From positions 682,001 to 746,000 of the forward strand of contig NZ_OY782759.1 of assembly GCF_963678195.1 (NCBI RefSeq): a DNA stretch of 64,000 nt, given 5' to 3'. Shown piece by piece: positions 43,947-53,930 of the stretch (within the stretch, counting starts at the first letter, position 1; the number at the start of each line of letters is the position of its first letter). A program made the position numbers and the translations under genes. This stretch comes from an uncultured Hyphomonas sp. (lineage in GTDB: Bacteria; Pseudomonadota; Alphaproteobacteria; Caulobacterales; Hyphomonadaceae). The notes below the pieces were generated by a model. The model was not told the origin of the DNA. It saw only the letters and a program-made list of their open reading frames with translations, and ran no database searches.

Positions 43947-46900
43947 ATGGCAGACGACGGCAGCCCGATGAATGGTTCGCGCAGCAAGGGCAATTCGGCC
44001 CTTCTGGACACGGCCTTCCTGTATGGCGGCTCGGCCCAGTGGATCGAGCAGATGCAGGCGGCATATGCGAAGAATCCCAACTCTGTCCCGGAGAGTTGGC
44101 GGGCCTTCTTCGCAGACATGGGCGACGATTCATCGAGTGCAGAGCGCAATGCCGAAGGCGCGACCTGGAAACGCAGCGACTGGCCCCGCCCGGCGCTGGA
44201 CGAACAGGTCGCCGCCTTTGACGGCAACTGGGCGCTGCTGGAACCGAAGCTTGAGAAGAAGATCAAGGGTGCCCGCCCGGCGGCGTCCGAAGAGGATGTG
44301 CACCGTGCGGTGAAGGATTCGATCCGCGCGATCATGATGATCCGTGCCTATCGTATGCGCGGCCACCTGGCTGCCCAGCTCGATCCGCTGCGTCTGGACA
44401 ATCCGGGCGACCAGCCGGAGCTGGACCCGGCCACCTATGGCTTCTTGCCCGAAGATATGGACCGCCGCATCTTCATCGATGGCTATCTCGGCCTCGAAAC
44501 GGCGACGATCCCGGAAATGCTGGAGATCCTGCAGCGGACCTACTGCTCCACGATCGGCATCGAGTTCATGCATATCTCCGATCCGGAAGAGAAATCCTGG
44601 CTGCAGGAACGGATCGAGGGCCCGGACAAGGGCGTTGCCTTCACCGATCAGGGCAAGAAGGCGATCCTGGCCAAGCTGATTGAAGCGGAAACCTTCGAAC
44701 GCTTCCTGCACAAGCGCTATCCGGGCACCAAGCGTTTCGGCCTGGATGGCGGCGAAGCGGCCGTGCCGGCGCTGGAACAGATCATCAAGCGCGGCGGCGC
44801 GCTCGGCGTGAAGGAAATCGTGGTCGGCATGCCGCACCGCGGACGCCTCAACATGCTGGCCGCCGTGATGGGCAAGCCCTATGAGCAGATCTTCCACGAA
44901 TTCCAGGGCGGCAACACGCAGGGCGCCGATGCCTTCGGCTCCGGCGATGTGAAATACCACCTCGGGGCGTCCTCCGACCGTGAGTTCGACGGCAACAAGG
45001 TGCACCTGTCGATGAACGCCAACCCGTCCCACCTTGAGGCGGTGGATCCGGTCGTGCTCGGCAAGTCCCGCTCCAAGCAGGAGATGGCGCACCGCGAAAC
45101 CGGTACGCTGGACCGTTCCATCGTTCTGCCGCTGCTGCTGCATGGCGACGCTGCCTTTGCAGGGCAGGGGGTTGTGTCCGAGTGTTTCGCCCTGTCCGGC
45201 CTGCAGGGCTACCGTACAGGCGGCACGATCCACTTTATCGTGAACAACCAGATCGGCTTCACGACTAGCCCGATGTATTCGCGCTCTTCTCCGTACCCGT
45301 CCGATGTGGCGTTGATGGTTCAGGCCCCGATCTTCCACGTCAATGGCGATGACCCCGAAGCGGTGACCTATGCCGCCAAGGTGGCGACCGAATACCGGCA
45401 GAAGTTCCACAAGGACGTTGTCATCGACATGTTCTGCTACCGGCGCTTCGGACACAATGAGGGCGACGAGCCCATGTTCACCCAGCCGGTGATGTACAAG
45501 AAGATCAAGGGCCATGTCTCGACGCGCGAGATCTACGCCAAACGCCTCGTCGAGGAAGGTCTTCTGACGGCAGAGCAGGTCGAGCAACAGGTGACCGACT
45601 TCGAATCCTATCTCGATAGTGAGTTTGACGCCGGCAAGAACTTCAAGGCGAAGAAAGCCGACTGGCTCGATGGCGAATGGAAGGGCCTCGGCCTTCCGCA
45701 TGATGATGAACGCCGCGGCAAGACGGGCGTTGCCAAGAAGCGCCTGCAGGCGCTTGGCCAGTCCATCACCACCGTGCCGGAAGGTGTGGACATCCACCGT
45801 ACGCTGGCCCGGGTCATCGACAACCGTGCCCAGACGATCTCGAAGGGGCAGGGGCTCGACTGGGCCACCGCCGAGCATCTCGCCTTTGCGACGCTGGTGG
45901 ATGAGGGCTTCCCGGTGCGTCTCTCCGGCCAGGATTGCGGCCGCGGCACGTTCTCCCAGCGCCACAGCCACATTGTCGACCAGACGACCGGCGAGAAATA
46001 CACGCCGCTGAACAATATCAGCGACGAGCAGGCCCAGTATGAAGTGATCGACTCGCTGCTCTCGGAAGAGGCGGTGCTCGGTTACGAATACGGTTACTCG
46101 CTGGCCGACCCGAACACACTGACCCTGTGGGAAGCCCAGTTCGGCGACTTCTCGAACGGTGCGCAGGTCTTCTTCGACCAGTTCATCTCCTCGGCCGAAC
46201 GGAAATGGCTGCGCATGAGCGGCCTGACGATCCTGCTCCCGCACGGTTATGAAGGTCAGGGGCCGGAGCACTCTTCCGCCCGCCTTGAGCGCTTCCTGCA
46301 GATGTGCGCCGAAGACAATTGGCAGGTCTGCAACCTGACGACGCCGGCGAACTATTTCCACGCCCTGCGCCGCCAGATCCACCGCGACTTCCGCAAGCCG
46401 CTGATCATCATGACGCCGAAATCGCTTCTGCGTCACAAGCTGGCGACCTCGGCGCTGGACGATATGGGGTCCAAGACGAGCTTCCACCGCGTCCTCTGGG
46501 ACGATGCGGAGACCGAGGGCCGCGAAGGCAAGGTCAAGCTGGTGAAGGACAACAAGATCCGCCGCGTCGTGCTCTGCTCGGGCAAGGTCTACTACGACCT
46601 GTTCGAAAAGCGCGAAGAGCTGGGCATCGACGATGTCTACCTGATGCGGATCGAACAGTTCTATCCTGTGCCGCGCAAATCCATGATGAAGGAAATGTCC
46701 CGCTTCAAGCAGGCCGAATTCGTCTGGTGCCAGGAAGAACCGCGCAATATGGGCGGCTGGACGTTCATTCGCGACGAGATCGAATGGTGTGCCGGCCAGA
46801 TCGGTGCGAAAATCCCGCGTCCGCGCTATGCAGGCCGTGCCCCTTCGGCGGCGACGGCCACCGGCCTTCTGTCGAAGCACAATGCCGAGCAGAACGCCCT

Positions 46901-46955
46901 CGTCATGACAGCCCTGTCAACCGATCCGGTCGATGACCGTATCGTTTCGCCCTGA
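43947..46955 (+). CDS. sucA: 2-oxoglutarate dehydrogenase E1 component
   Basis: A 1002-residue thiamine diphosphate enzyme that decarboxylates 2-oxoglutarate and transfers the succinyl group to the SucB lipoyl domain. Recognisable parts are the N-terminal [50 protein letters not shown], the ThDP motif [11 protein letters not shown]...[10 protein letters not shown] and the late [24 protein letters not shown] at 43947 follows AGAGGACG. It is followed by sucB after 35 bp. Confidence 0.98.
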   Translation: MADDGSPMNGSRSKGNSALLDTAFLYGGSAQWIEQMQAAYAKNPNSVPESWRAFFADMGDDSSSAERNAEGATWKRSDWPRPALDEQVAAFDGNWALLEPKLEKKIKGARPAASEEDVHRAVKDSIRAIMMIRAYRMRGHLAAQLDPLRLDNPGDQPELDPATYGFLPEDMDRRIFIDGYLGLETATIPEMLEILQRTYCSTIGIEFMHISDPEEKSWLQERIEGPDKGVAFTDQGKKAILAKLIEAETFERFLHKRYPGTKRFGLDGGEAAVPALEQIIKRGGALGVKEIVVGMPHRGRLNMLAAVMGKPYEQIFHEFQGGNTQGADAFGSGDVKYHLGASSDREFDGNKVHLSMNANPSHLEAVDPVVLGKSRSKQEMAHRETGTLDRSIVLPLLLHGDAAFAGQGVVSECFALSGLQGYRTGGTIHFIVNNQIGFTTSPMYSRSSPYPSDVALMVQAPIFHVNGDDPEAVTYAAKVATEYRQKFHKDVVIDMFCYRRFGHNEGDEPMFTQPVMYKKIKGHVSTREIYAKRLVEEGLLTAEQVEQQVTDFESYLDSEFDAGKNFKAKKADWLDGEWKGLGLPHDDERRGKTGVAKKRLQALGQSITTVPEGVDIHRTLARVIDNRAQTISKGQGLDWATAEHLAFATLVDEGFPVRLSGQDCGRGTFSQRHSHIVDQTTGEKYTPLNNISDEQAQYEVIDSLLSEEAVLGYEYGYSLADPNTLTLWEAQFGDFSNGAQVFFDQFISSAERKWLRMSGLTILLPHGYEGQGPEHSSARLERFLQMCAEDNWQVCNLTTPANYFHALRRQIHRDFRKPLIIMTPKSLLRHKLATSALDDMGSKTSFHRVLWDDAETEGREGKVKLVKDNKIRRVVLCSGKVYYDLFEKREELGIDDVYLMRIEQFYPVPRKSMMKEMSRFKQAEFVWCQEEPRNMGGWTFIRDEIEWCAGQIGAKIPRPRYAGRAPSAATATGLLSKHNAEQNALVMTALSTDPVDDRIVSP

Positions 46956-46990
46956 CTTTCAGAAAAATAATAACGCATACGGATCATAAC

Positions 46991-48505
46991 ATGACCGACA
47001 TTACTGTTCCCACACTCGGCGAAAGCATCACCGAGGCCACGGTTGGCCAGTGGCTGAAAGCCGAGGGCGACGCCGTTAAAAAAGACGACGTGCTCGTCGA
47101 GCTCGAAACCGACAAGGTCTCCGTGGAAGTCTCCGCCACCGAAGACGGTGTACTTGGCGCCATCACTGCCCAGCCGGGCGACACGGTTGAAATCGGCGCA
47201 GTGCTTGGCCGCATTGATGGCGGGGCAGGCGGTGCGAAACCGGCTGCGGCCGCACCTGCCAAGCAAGAGGCCAAGGAAGAGTCAAAGCCTGCCGGTGCGC
47301 CGGCTGCTTCCGGCGGCGAGACCACCGATATCGTTGTTCCGGTGATGGGCGAGAGCGTTGCTGAAGGCACGCTGTCCACCTTCCTCAAGAAGCCAGGCGA
47401 AGCCGTCAAGAAAGACGAGACCATCGCCGAGATCGAAACCGACAAGGTCGCGCTGGAAGTGCCGGCCCCGGCTGATGGCGTGATCGCCGAATGGACCGTT
47501 GCAGAGGGCACGTCCGTGACGCCGGGCTCCGTGATCGGACGGGTCAGCGCGTCTGCTGGCGCCGCTGCTGCACCTGCCGCCTCTGCGCCCGCGCAGAAAG
47601 CCGCTGCCCCAGCCGCTACTTCGGGTGACCGCCCGGTCGCCCCGTCGGTTCGCCGGATCTCGGCAGAAGCCGGGGTCGATCCGCAGAATATCCCAGGCAC
47701 CGGCCGCGACGGCCGCGCAACGAAGGCTGATGCCATGGCTTATGTAAACGCCCCCAAAGCCCCGGCAGCTGCGCCTGCCGCCCCGAGCGCGCCGCGCGAA
47801 ACCGGCCCGCGGGAAGAGCGTGTGCGGATGACCCGCCTGCGCCAGACCATCGCGCGGCGCCTGAAAGAGGCCCAGGACACGGCCGCCATGCTGACGACAT
47901 TCAACGATGTCGATATGGGCGCCATCATGGACCTGCGGAAGAAGCACCAGGAAAGCTTCGTCGCCAAGCACGGCATCAAGCTCGGCTTCATGAGCTTCTT
48001 CGTGAAGGCCTGCGTCAACGCGCTGAAAGAGGTTCCGGCGGTCAATGCCGAGATCGATGGCCAGGACATCATCTACAAGAACTTCTATGACATCGGCGTT
48101 GCCGTCGGCACCGAGAAGGGCCTCGTCGTGCCGGTCGTGCGCGATTCCGACGACCTGTCCCTCGCCGGGATCGAGAAGGCGATTGCCAATCTCGGCAAGA
48201 AGGCCCGCGATGGCGAACTGACCATCGGCGACATGCAGGGCGGCACGTTCACGATCTCGAACGGCGGCATCTATGGCTCGCTGATGTCGACGCCGATCCT
48301 CAACCCGCCGCAGTCCGGCGTGCTGGGCATGCACCGGATCGAACAGCGCCCGGTCGCCGTGAATGGTGAGGTCAAGATCCGCCCGATGATGTATCTCGCG
48401 CTCTCCTATGACCACCGCATCGTCGACGGCAAGGAAGCGGTGACCTTCCTCGTCCGCGTCAAGGAAGCGCTGGAAGATCCGGAGCGGATGCTTCTGGAAG
48501 TCTGA
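46991..48505 (+). CDS. sucB: 2-oxoglutarate dehydrogenase E2 (dihydrolipoamide succinyltransferase) with two lipoyl domains
   Basis: A 504-residue E2 with two tandem lipoyl domains: 2-77 (lipoylated lysine K42 in ETDKV) and about 112-187 (K152 in a second ETDKV). An Ala/Pro linker, a peripheral-subunit-binding domain at about 215-252 ([20 protein letters not shown]) and the catalytic domain with [12 protein letters not shown] near residue 475 follow. Most SucB proteins have a single lipoyl domain. The strong terminator 23 bp after the stop means no lpd gene is co-transcribed here. Confidence 0.97.
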   Translation: MTDITVPTLGESITEATVGQWLKAEGDAVKKDDVLVELETDKVSVEVSATEDGVLGAITAQPGDTVEIGAVLGRIDGGAGGAKPAAAAPAKQEAKEESKPAGAPAASGGETTDIVVPVMGESVAEGTLSTFLKKPGEAVKKDETIAEIETDKVALEVPAPADGVIAEWTVAEGTSVTPGSVIGRVSASAGAAAAPAASAPAQKAAAPAATSGDRPVAPSVRRISAEAGVDPQNIPGTGRDGRATKADAMAYVNAPKAPAAAPAAPSAPRETGPREERVRMTRLRQTIARRLKEAQDTAAMLTTFNDVDMGAIMDLRKKHQESFVAKHGIKLGFMSFFVKACVNALKEVPAVNAEIDGQDIIYKNFYDIGVAVGTEKGLVVPVVRDSDDLSLAGIEKAIANLGKKARDGELTIGDMQGGTFTISNGGIYGSLMSTPILNPPQSGVLGMHRIEQRPVAVNGEVKIRPMMYLALSYDHRIVDGKEAVTFLVRVKEALEDPERMLLEV

Positions 48506-48527
48506 TCCATCCGGCACAGATGATTTC

Positions 48528-48562
48528 AAAAAGCCCTCCCGCGCACCGGGAGGGCTTTTTTC
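48528..48562 (+). terminator. Strong intrinsic terminator after sucB
   Basis: AAGCCCTCCCG (48531-48541) and CGGGAGGGCTT (48547-48557) form a perfect 11-bp stem with a CGCAC loop, flanked by A and T runs on each side, so it may work in both directions. It ends the suc operon. Confidence 0.95.
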
Positions 48563-48671
48563 GTTATCAGGCCGTCTTCACGATAGGTTGAGTGCTCCTG
48601 ATTGCGCGCGCCCTTGCATTGCGCATGGCGCGCCACAGCTTAAGCTGAACGAAAACGCAGGAAGGAACGCC

Positions 48672-49547
48672 ATGACCGATCCCACTTACACGCCGCCGAA
48701 AGTCTGGACCTGGGACAAGGAGAGCGGCGGGCGCTTCGCCAATATCAACCGTCCGATCGCCGGGCCGACGCATGACAAGGAACTGCCGGTCGGCAAGCAT
48801 CCGTTCCAGCTCTACTCCCTCGGTACGCCGAATGGGGTGAAGGTGACGATCATGTTCGAGGAGCTGCTCGCCGCCGGGCACAAGGATGCCGAATATGATG
48901 CCTGGCTGATCAATATCGGGGAAGGGGACCAGTTCGGCTCCGGCTTCGTCGATATCAATCCGAATTCCAAGATCCCGGCCCTGATGGACCATTCCACCAA
49001 TCCGCCGACGCGTCTGTTCGAATCCGGCTCGATGCTGCTGTATCTCGCCGAGAAGTTCGGTGCCTTCCTGCCGACGGACCATTACAAGCGCACCGAAGCG
49101 ATCAACTGGCTGATGTGGCAGATGGGCTCTGCGCCCTTCCTCGGCGGCGGTTTCGGCCATTTCTACGCCTATGCGCCGGAGAAGTACGAATACCCGATCA
49201 ACCGTTACGCCATGGAAGTGAAGCGCCAGCTGGACGTGCTGGACCGGCGCCTGAAAGACAATGAATACCTTGCGGGCGACGAATACTCGATTGCCGATAT
49301 GGCTGTGTGGCCCTGGTATGGCGCGCTGGTTACCGGCGCTGTCTATGATGCGGGCGAGTTCCTGCAGGTGCAGGACTATACGAACGTTATCCGCTGGATG
49401 AAGCAGGTCGGCGCCCGGCCGGCTGTCAGACGCGGCCAGATGGTGAACCGCACCTTCGGTAAGCCGGAATCCCAGCTGCGAGAGCGCCACGATGCCAGCG
49501 ACTTCGACACGAAGACGCAGGACAAGCTGGAACCCCAAGGCGGCTGA
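48672..49547 (+). CDS. yghU: YghU-type glutathione S-transferase / disulfide reductase
   Basis: A 291-residue nu-class GST resembling E. coli YghU in length and pattern. It begins with a long N-terminal arm (YTPPKVWTWDKESGGRFANI) that is typical of the group, then the thioredoxin-like domain with FQLYSLGTPNGVKVTIMFEE and the T-x-N-G-x-K loop that binds two glutathiones. The helical domain follows with EYLAGDEYSIADMAVWPW. The enzyme reduces disulfide-type substrates with glutathione. Stand-alone gene. Confidence 0.92.
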   Translation: MTDPTYTPPKVWTWDKESGGRFANINRPIAGPTHDKELPVGKHPFQLYSLGTPNGVKVTIMFEELLAAGHKDAEYDAWLINIGEGDQFGSGFVDINPNSKIPALMDHSTNPPTRLFESGSMLLYLAEKFGAFLPTDHYKRTEAINWLMWQMGSAPFLGGGFGHFYAYAPEKYEYPINRYAMEVKRQLDVLDRRLKDNEYLAGDEYSIADMAVWPWYGALVTGAVYDAGEFLQVQDYTNVIRWMKQVGARPAVRRGQMVNRTFGKPESQLRERHDASDFDTKTQDKLEPQGG

Positions 49548-49655
49548 CCGGCCCTGGGGCGGTAAATCACAGTGTCGGACTGCGGCGTCTCAGCGCCTTT
49601 GCTTGCGGCCAGCGCAAAGCCCATATAGGCAAGGCGATCAGTTCTGAGAGGCCGC

Positions 49656-50000
49656 ATGACGACCTATACTTCCGACCCGCGCCGGCACACTGCCGAGACC
49701 GCAGAGACGATGACCGATGTCCGCTATGAGGTCGACCGGATCGACCGCCTCTTGGTGGAGATCCTGGCCGAACGCCAGTCCTTCATGGACGCAGCGGCCC
49801 GGATCAAGGGCGACCGCAACATCGTGCATGACCGCGCCCGGATTGAGGATGTGGTGGCCAAGGTGAAAGCGGCCTGCGAAGCGGCGGGCCTGTCTCCGGC
49901 CATCGCAGAGCCTGTCTGGCGGACACTTATCGACCGCTGCATCGCCTATGAATTCGAGAGCTATGACGCTCTGAGCGCGCCTTTGCCAGCCAGTTCGTGA
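49656..50000 (+). CDS. Chorismate mutase, AroQ type
   Basis: A 114-residue all-helical protein: VRYEVDRIDRLLVEILAERQSFMDAAARIK is the first AroQ helix with catalytic Arg and Lys, and the C-terminal helix contains WRTLIDRCIAYEF. It converts chorismate to prephenate for Phe/Tyr synthesis. The alternative is isochorismate-pyruvate lyase of the same fold, which is less likely in this setting. Its last 40 bp overlap the 3' end of the convergent Hpt gene. Confidence 0.9.
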   Translation: MTTYTSDPRRHTAETAETMTDVRYEVDRIDRLLVEILAERQSFMDAAARIKGDRNIVHDRARIEDVVAKVKAACEAAGLSPAIAEPVWRTLIDRCIAYEFESYDALSAPLPASS

Positions 50001-50341
50001 GCGGCTTTCGCCACTTCTTCCATCGTGGCGCTCAGACAGTCGCGCACATCTCCCAGAAGAACGGCGGCGGCGGTTGTGCTGGGCGGCGTTTCTGAACGCC
50101 CCGCTTTTTCGGCAAGCTCGCAATAGCTGGCAAGGCGCAGCGCGCCCAGCGAGAGACAGGCGCCTTTCAGCGTGTGGGCCGCGTCTGCCCATTGTTTCGG
50201 CTCGGCTTTCGGATCCATCAGGCGCATCCAGAGCCCGGTCTGCTCCCGGAAAATGTCGATGACCTCAAGGGCGAGATCCCTGTCTCCGCCGGTCATGGCG
50301 TTCAGGTGATCTCGGTCGAGCAGGGCAAGTGTAGACGACAT
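49961..50341 (-). CDS. Stand-alone Hpt (histidine phosphotransfer) domain protein
   Basis: A 126-residue helical protein with the Hpt motif AAHTLKGACLSLGA; the phosphorylated histidine is H56. It would relay phosphate between a hybrid histidine kinase and a response regulator, neither of which is adjacent. The ATG at 50341 has GGAG 9 bp upstream; a TTG at 50359 is a less likely start. The 3' end overlaps the chorismate mutase gene. It is upstream of, and divergent from, the TipN-like gene. Confidence 0.85.
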   Translation of the reverse strand: MSSTLALLDRDHLNAMTGGDRDLALEVIDIFREQTGLWMRLMDPKAEPKQWADAAHTLKGACLSLGALRLASYCELAEKAGRSETPPSTTAAAVLLGDVRDCLSATMEEVAKAAHELAGKGALRAS

Positions 50342-50503
50342 GACTGGAATCTCCGGCAATTGCAGAGAGTTTTACACAAGCCGCTTTGTAACGAGGTTAA
50401 CGGGTCCGAAATGCTACGATTTATGGTTTGTCGGTGAACCGATTTCGCGTTATAGAGCCGGGAAGAGGGCGATAATACCCCCTCCATTAACACATCTGAC
50501 GTC

Positions 50504-50659
50504 ATGGGGGCCGTTGTGGCTATCATCATCCTGATCCGGAATCTTGTCATTGCTGGTGTTCTGGCCTGGCTGGGAATCGAATACGCCCCGGATGACAATT
50601 CAGACAGATCCGAGCCCGGCCCTCAAAGCGCCTTGATTCTCGGTCATTCTCTTAAATAA
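50504..50659 (+). CDS. Possible 51-residue single-helix membrane protein
   Basis: A short reading frame of 51 codons whose N-terminal half is one strong membrane helix (VVAIIILIRNLVIAGVLAWL), followed by a charged hydrophilic tail with DDNSDRSEPG. It lies in the 390-bp gap between the Hpt and TipN-like genes, ends in a TAA, and is not a shadow of another gene. No good ribosome site precedes the ATG, which lowers confidence. Confidence 0.4.
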   Translation: MGAVVAIIILIRNLVIAGVLAWLGIEYAPDDNSDRSEPGPQSALILGHSLK

Positions 50660-50733
50660 GTTCTGTCGCCAGGCCCGCTGCTGTTAAGCAATCCGGTCTC
50701 GCGCCGGACGCTATGACGCGGTATAAGGGTGGT

Positions 50734-52887
50734 ATGAGCGAAAATCCCGAAGCTCGGCCCTCTGGCCGGGATTTGCTGGCCAGGCAAGAGGCCTCGGAAT
50801 ATTTCGAGCTGGCACAGTCAGGTGGCAGCTGGATGGTCGTGGGCGGATTCATCGCCGCGTCCATGTGGGTCGGTGCGGCCGCCGGTGTGATCCTCGGCTA
50901 TTATGGTGTGCCGGCGCTGATGGCGCTCAATCCCTTCATTCTGGCAGGTGGTGCGATGGGCATTGCCGTGCCGGCGCTGCTTCTGGTCATGGCCGGCTAT
51001 ATGGGGCGCACCAACCGCCGGGCGAGCGCGGCGAATGCGCTGGTCATGTCGGCGGCGACCCGCCTGATGGCCCCAGCGCGCGAGGCTGGTACCGAAGGCA
51101 TCACCTTTGCCGAACAGATGAAGCAGGCCGCTGCTGAGATCGACCATGCCATGGCCCATGCGCTGACGGCGATGAAGGCCATGTCCGGCGAGATCGGCGA
51201 CGAGCGCATGCGCCTCGAATCCGTTGCCTATGCCAGCGCCGACAATGCGCGCGACCTGACCGAACGCCTGTCTTCTGAACGCCAGGCGCTGGAGGGCCTC
51301 GCCCGGGACCTGCGCAGCCAGCTCAATGAAATGAACGATGCGATCCCGCGCCAGGCCGAGGCCATGGTCGCGGCGGCGCGCGCGGCGACAACGGAAATCG
51401 GCCAGGCCGACGAGACGCTCGACAACCAGCTCGAAGCCATGCGCTCGGCCAGTGAGGCGCTGGCAGCCCGGCTGGCAGACCTCGACAATCTCGCCCGCGA
51501 GGCCGGGGCACGTACCGAAACATTGACCTTCGCGATCAGCCGGATCGAGGAAAAGCTCGACCAGTCCCGCCGCACCGTCGACACGGCCGTGCGGGCAGGG
51601 GAGATCGCCGCGGCCGCTGCAATGACGACGGGCGATGCGCTGAAGGATGCTGTTTCGTCCGCTATCGAAGGCGCCCGTCAGGCCAATCACGAGATCAACC
51701 AGTCGACCCGTGCGGCCGCCGAAGAGGCCGCCCAGGCGCTGGCCCGGCTGCGTCAGGCAGGCCAGGAAACGGCCGCCTCCCTTCGCAGCACCGAATTTGC
51801 CGCCCGTGCCGAAGTCGCCCGGATCGAGCGCACGGCCATGATCGAAGGCCAGAAGCCGAGACCGCCCGCAGATGACCCGCCGCCCGTGATCCAGCCGGCG
51901 GCTGCGGCGGAACCTGTTGAGGAAGAGCCGGCCCCGGCCCCAACCGTCACCCCACCGCCGCGCGCCGCCGAACCGGCTGCTCCGCCGCGGTCCAGCCAGG
52001 TGCCCGGTCAGGTGAACGGTAAAGGCCACACCAATGGTCACTCGCTGACCAATGGGCACTCCCTGAAGGACGAGACGCCGAAGCGTCCGATGCCGCCGCG
52101 CCGGGCGACCGATCCGGATGAGGATCTGTTCGATGCCGCAGCCGACATTCTCGCTTCGGCAGACCGCTACGGCAAAGAAGAGAAGACTCCTGAGATCCGG
52201 CCTGAGACGCGGCCAGAAACCTCGCCCGAGACCAGGCCTGAACCGGAATCCGGCGCCTCGCCGCTGGAACTCGGCAAATCGGTCGATCCGAAAGACCCGG
52301 GTCCGGTCACGCTGCGCCGCCGTTTCGACGATGTGCAGGACGAACCTGAGACGCCACCGCATCCGCTGCGCCGCGCAACAGATTTCCCTCAGACAGAAGC
52401 CGGTGCGGGCATGGAAACGACGCCGGAGCCCCCGGCCAAAGAGCCGCCGCCATCGGTCGTCACGCCGCCTGCGTCAAAGGCGGAGCAGGGCGGCGAAATG
52501 GGCTGGCGGGACATCATCTCCGATATGAGCCGGGACGACCCGCTGCCGCGTGACCGCGAGGAAGTGGCTGACCGGCTGATCGCGCGCCTGCAGTCCTCCG
52601 GCATCCAGCTGCCGGAGACCTTCAAGCCGAAGATGAAGCGCAAGATCGCCGAGGCCGCCCGGAAGGGCGAGCAGCAGCGCAAGGCTGCGATCCTCGAACA
52701 TGCGAGCCGTCAGGTGGAGCGTGTGACCCAGCGCCTGCGCAATGATGACGATCTGCGTACGCTGGCGGAAAGCTTCATCGAGATGGAGCAGGACGATGCG
52801 CTGAACGCGCTGGAGCAGACGCAGCGGACCAGCCGCAATGCCAGCCCGCGCCTTGCGGCCTATCTGCTGCTCGACGCGGCGCTCTAG
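50734..52887 (+). CDS. TipN-like membrane coiled-coil protein
   Basis: A 717-residue protein with two membrane helices (about 33-56 and 66-90), a long Ala/Glu/Arg-rich coiled coil (about 95-360, for example NARDLTERLSSERQALEGLA), a Pro/Glu/Thr-rich linker (365-570, with several ETRPET-like short repeats) and a helical C-terminal domain. This layout matches the cell-polarity marker TipN of Caulobacter, but the assignment is by architecture, not confirmed similarity. The ATG at 50734 follows AAGGGTGGT. It lies alone between the Hpt gene and the LysR gene. Confidence 0.6.
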   Translation: MSENPEARPSGRDLLARQEASEYFELAQSGGSWMVVGGFIAASMWVGAAAGVILGYYGVPALMALNPFILAGGAMGIAVPALLLVMAGYMGRTNRRASAANALVMSAATRLMAPAREAGTEGITFAEQMKQAAAEIDHAMAHALTAMKAMSGEIGDERMRLESVAYASADNARDLTERLSSERQALEGLARDLRSQLNEMNDAIPRQAEAMVAAARAATTEIGQADETLDNQLEAMRSASEALAARLADLDNLAREAGARTETLTFAISRIEEKLDQSRRTVDTAVRAGEIAAAAAMTTGDALKDAVSSAIEGARQANHEINQSTRAAAEEAAQALARLRQAGQETAASLRSTEFAARAEVARIERTAMIEGQKPRPPADDPPPVIQPAAAAEPVEEEPAPAPTVTPPPRAAEPAAPPRSSQVPGQVNGKGHTNGHSLTNGHSLKDETPKRPMPPRRATDPDEDLFDAAADILASADRYGKEEKTPEIRPETRPETSPETRPEPESGASPLELGKSVDPKDPGPVTLRRRFDDVQDEPETPPHPLRRATDFPQTEAGAGMETTPEPPAKEPPPSVVTPPASKAEQGGEMGWRDIISDMSRDDPLPRDREEVADRLIARLQSSGIQLPETFKPKMKRKIAEAARKGEQQRKAAILEHASRQVERVTQRLRNDDDLRTLAESFIEMEQDDALNALEQTQRTSRNASPRLAAYLLLDAAL

Positions 52888-52888
52888 A

Positions 52889-53821
52889 TCAGACGCCGAC
52901 GACTTCCGTCTGGGCGGCTTCTGCCTTGATCCATTTGATGAATTCGCGGACGTCCGGGCTAAGGTGGCGGCCTTTGGGCCAGACCAGCCAATAGCCGAAA
53001 TCGATACTGGTCGACCCGTCTGCAAACGGCGCGACGAGCCGGCCTGAGGCAAGGTCGGAAGCGGCGATCGCCTGCTTGGCCAGCGCCACGCCGCGCCCGG
53101 CGGCAGCAGCCTCGATCACGAGAATGGCCTGGTTGAAGCGCGGGCCGCGGCTGGCATCGACGCCGTCCACTTTTCGCGCGCGCAGCCAGCTGGCCCAGTC
53201 GGGGCAGGAGGGGTCCACCTCGGTGCTCTCATCGTGCAGCAGCGTGTGGTTCTTCAGATCTTCCGGCCGGCGGATGGCGTCCGGCCCGTCCAGCATGGCG
53301 GGCGAGCAGACCGGAAGCACTGTTTCATCAAGCAATTTTTCCGATTTCAGCCCGTCATAGCTGCCCCGGCCATAGCGGATCGCGAAGTCCGCATCGGCGG
53401 TGGTGAAGTCCGTCAGACCCGTATCGGCGCTGATCCAGGCCTCGGTTCCGCTGTGGAGCTGGTGGAATTTGTCGAGGCGGGGGGCCAGCCATTTGGCGGC
53501 GAAGCTGGGGGCGCAGGAGACCATGACCCGGCCTTTGCGGGCGGGCGATTGCATGATGCGGCCGGCTTCAGAAATTCTCTCAAACGCTTCGCGCACGAGC
53601 GGCAGGCTGGCCTGCGCGGCATCTGTGAGCAAAACTGAACGTCCGGTGCGCTTGAACAGCGGCGTTCCGGCATAGTCTTCCAGCTGGCGGATCTGCTGTG
53701 AGATGGCGCCGGGGGTCACATTCAGTTCATCGGCAGCCTGTGTAAATGACAGGCGCCGGGCGGCTGCTTCGAAGGCACGTAGGGCATTCAGCGGGGGCAA
53801 ACGGTCTGTTGGTTCGGCCAT
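52889..53821 (-). CDS. LysR-family regulator, GcvA-like, divergent from the cys operon
   Basis: A 310-residue LysR protein. The winged helix spans residues about 8-67 (LPPLNALRAFEAAARRLSF, with the recognition helix VTPGAISQQIRQLE), followed by a substrate-binding domain containing FAIRYGRGSYDGLKSE, a GcvA-group segment. The ATG at 53821 gives MAEPTDRLPPLNALR; longer readings extend into the cysG promoter. It faces cysG across 109 bp, which suggests control of the sulfate reduction genes, although the GcvA-like sequence is not typical of CysB or Cbl. Confidence 0.88.
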   Translation of the reverse strand: MAEPTDRLPPLNALRAFEAAARRLSFTQAADELNVTPGAISQQIRQLEDYAGTPLFKRTGRSVLLTDAAQASLPLVREAFERISEAGRIMQSPARKGRVMVSCAPSFAAKWLAPRLDKFHQLHSGTEAWISADTGLTDFTTADADFAIRYGRGSYDGLKSEKLLDETVLPVCSPAMLDGPDAIRRPEDLKNHTLLHDESTEVDPSCPDWASWLRARKVDGVDASRGPRFNQAILVIEAAAAGRGVALAKQAIAASDLASGRLVAPFADGSTSIDFGYWLVWPKGRHLSPDVREFIKWIKAEAAQTEVVGV

Positions 53822-53930
53822 AAATAGTTTCTCTAAAGCATCGCTGTAGGGGTTGCCAGTTGTGTCTCTCCCGTCAAGAGCCATTTTGGCAGCGTGTTGA
53901 TCAGCTTTGCTAAATAGGGGCTCTGTGCCC

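Noticed and set aside
44130-46880. A 916-codon minus-strand frame opposite sucA
   Set aside because: sucA is certain and complete. The opposite frame has no ribosome site or recognisable domain.
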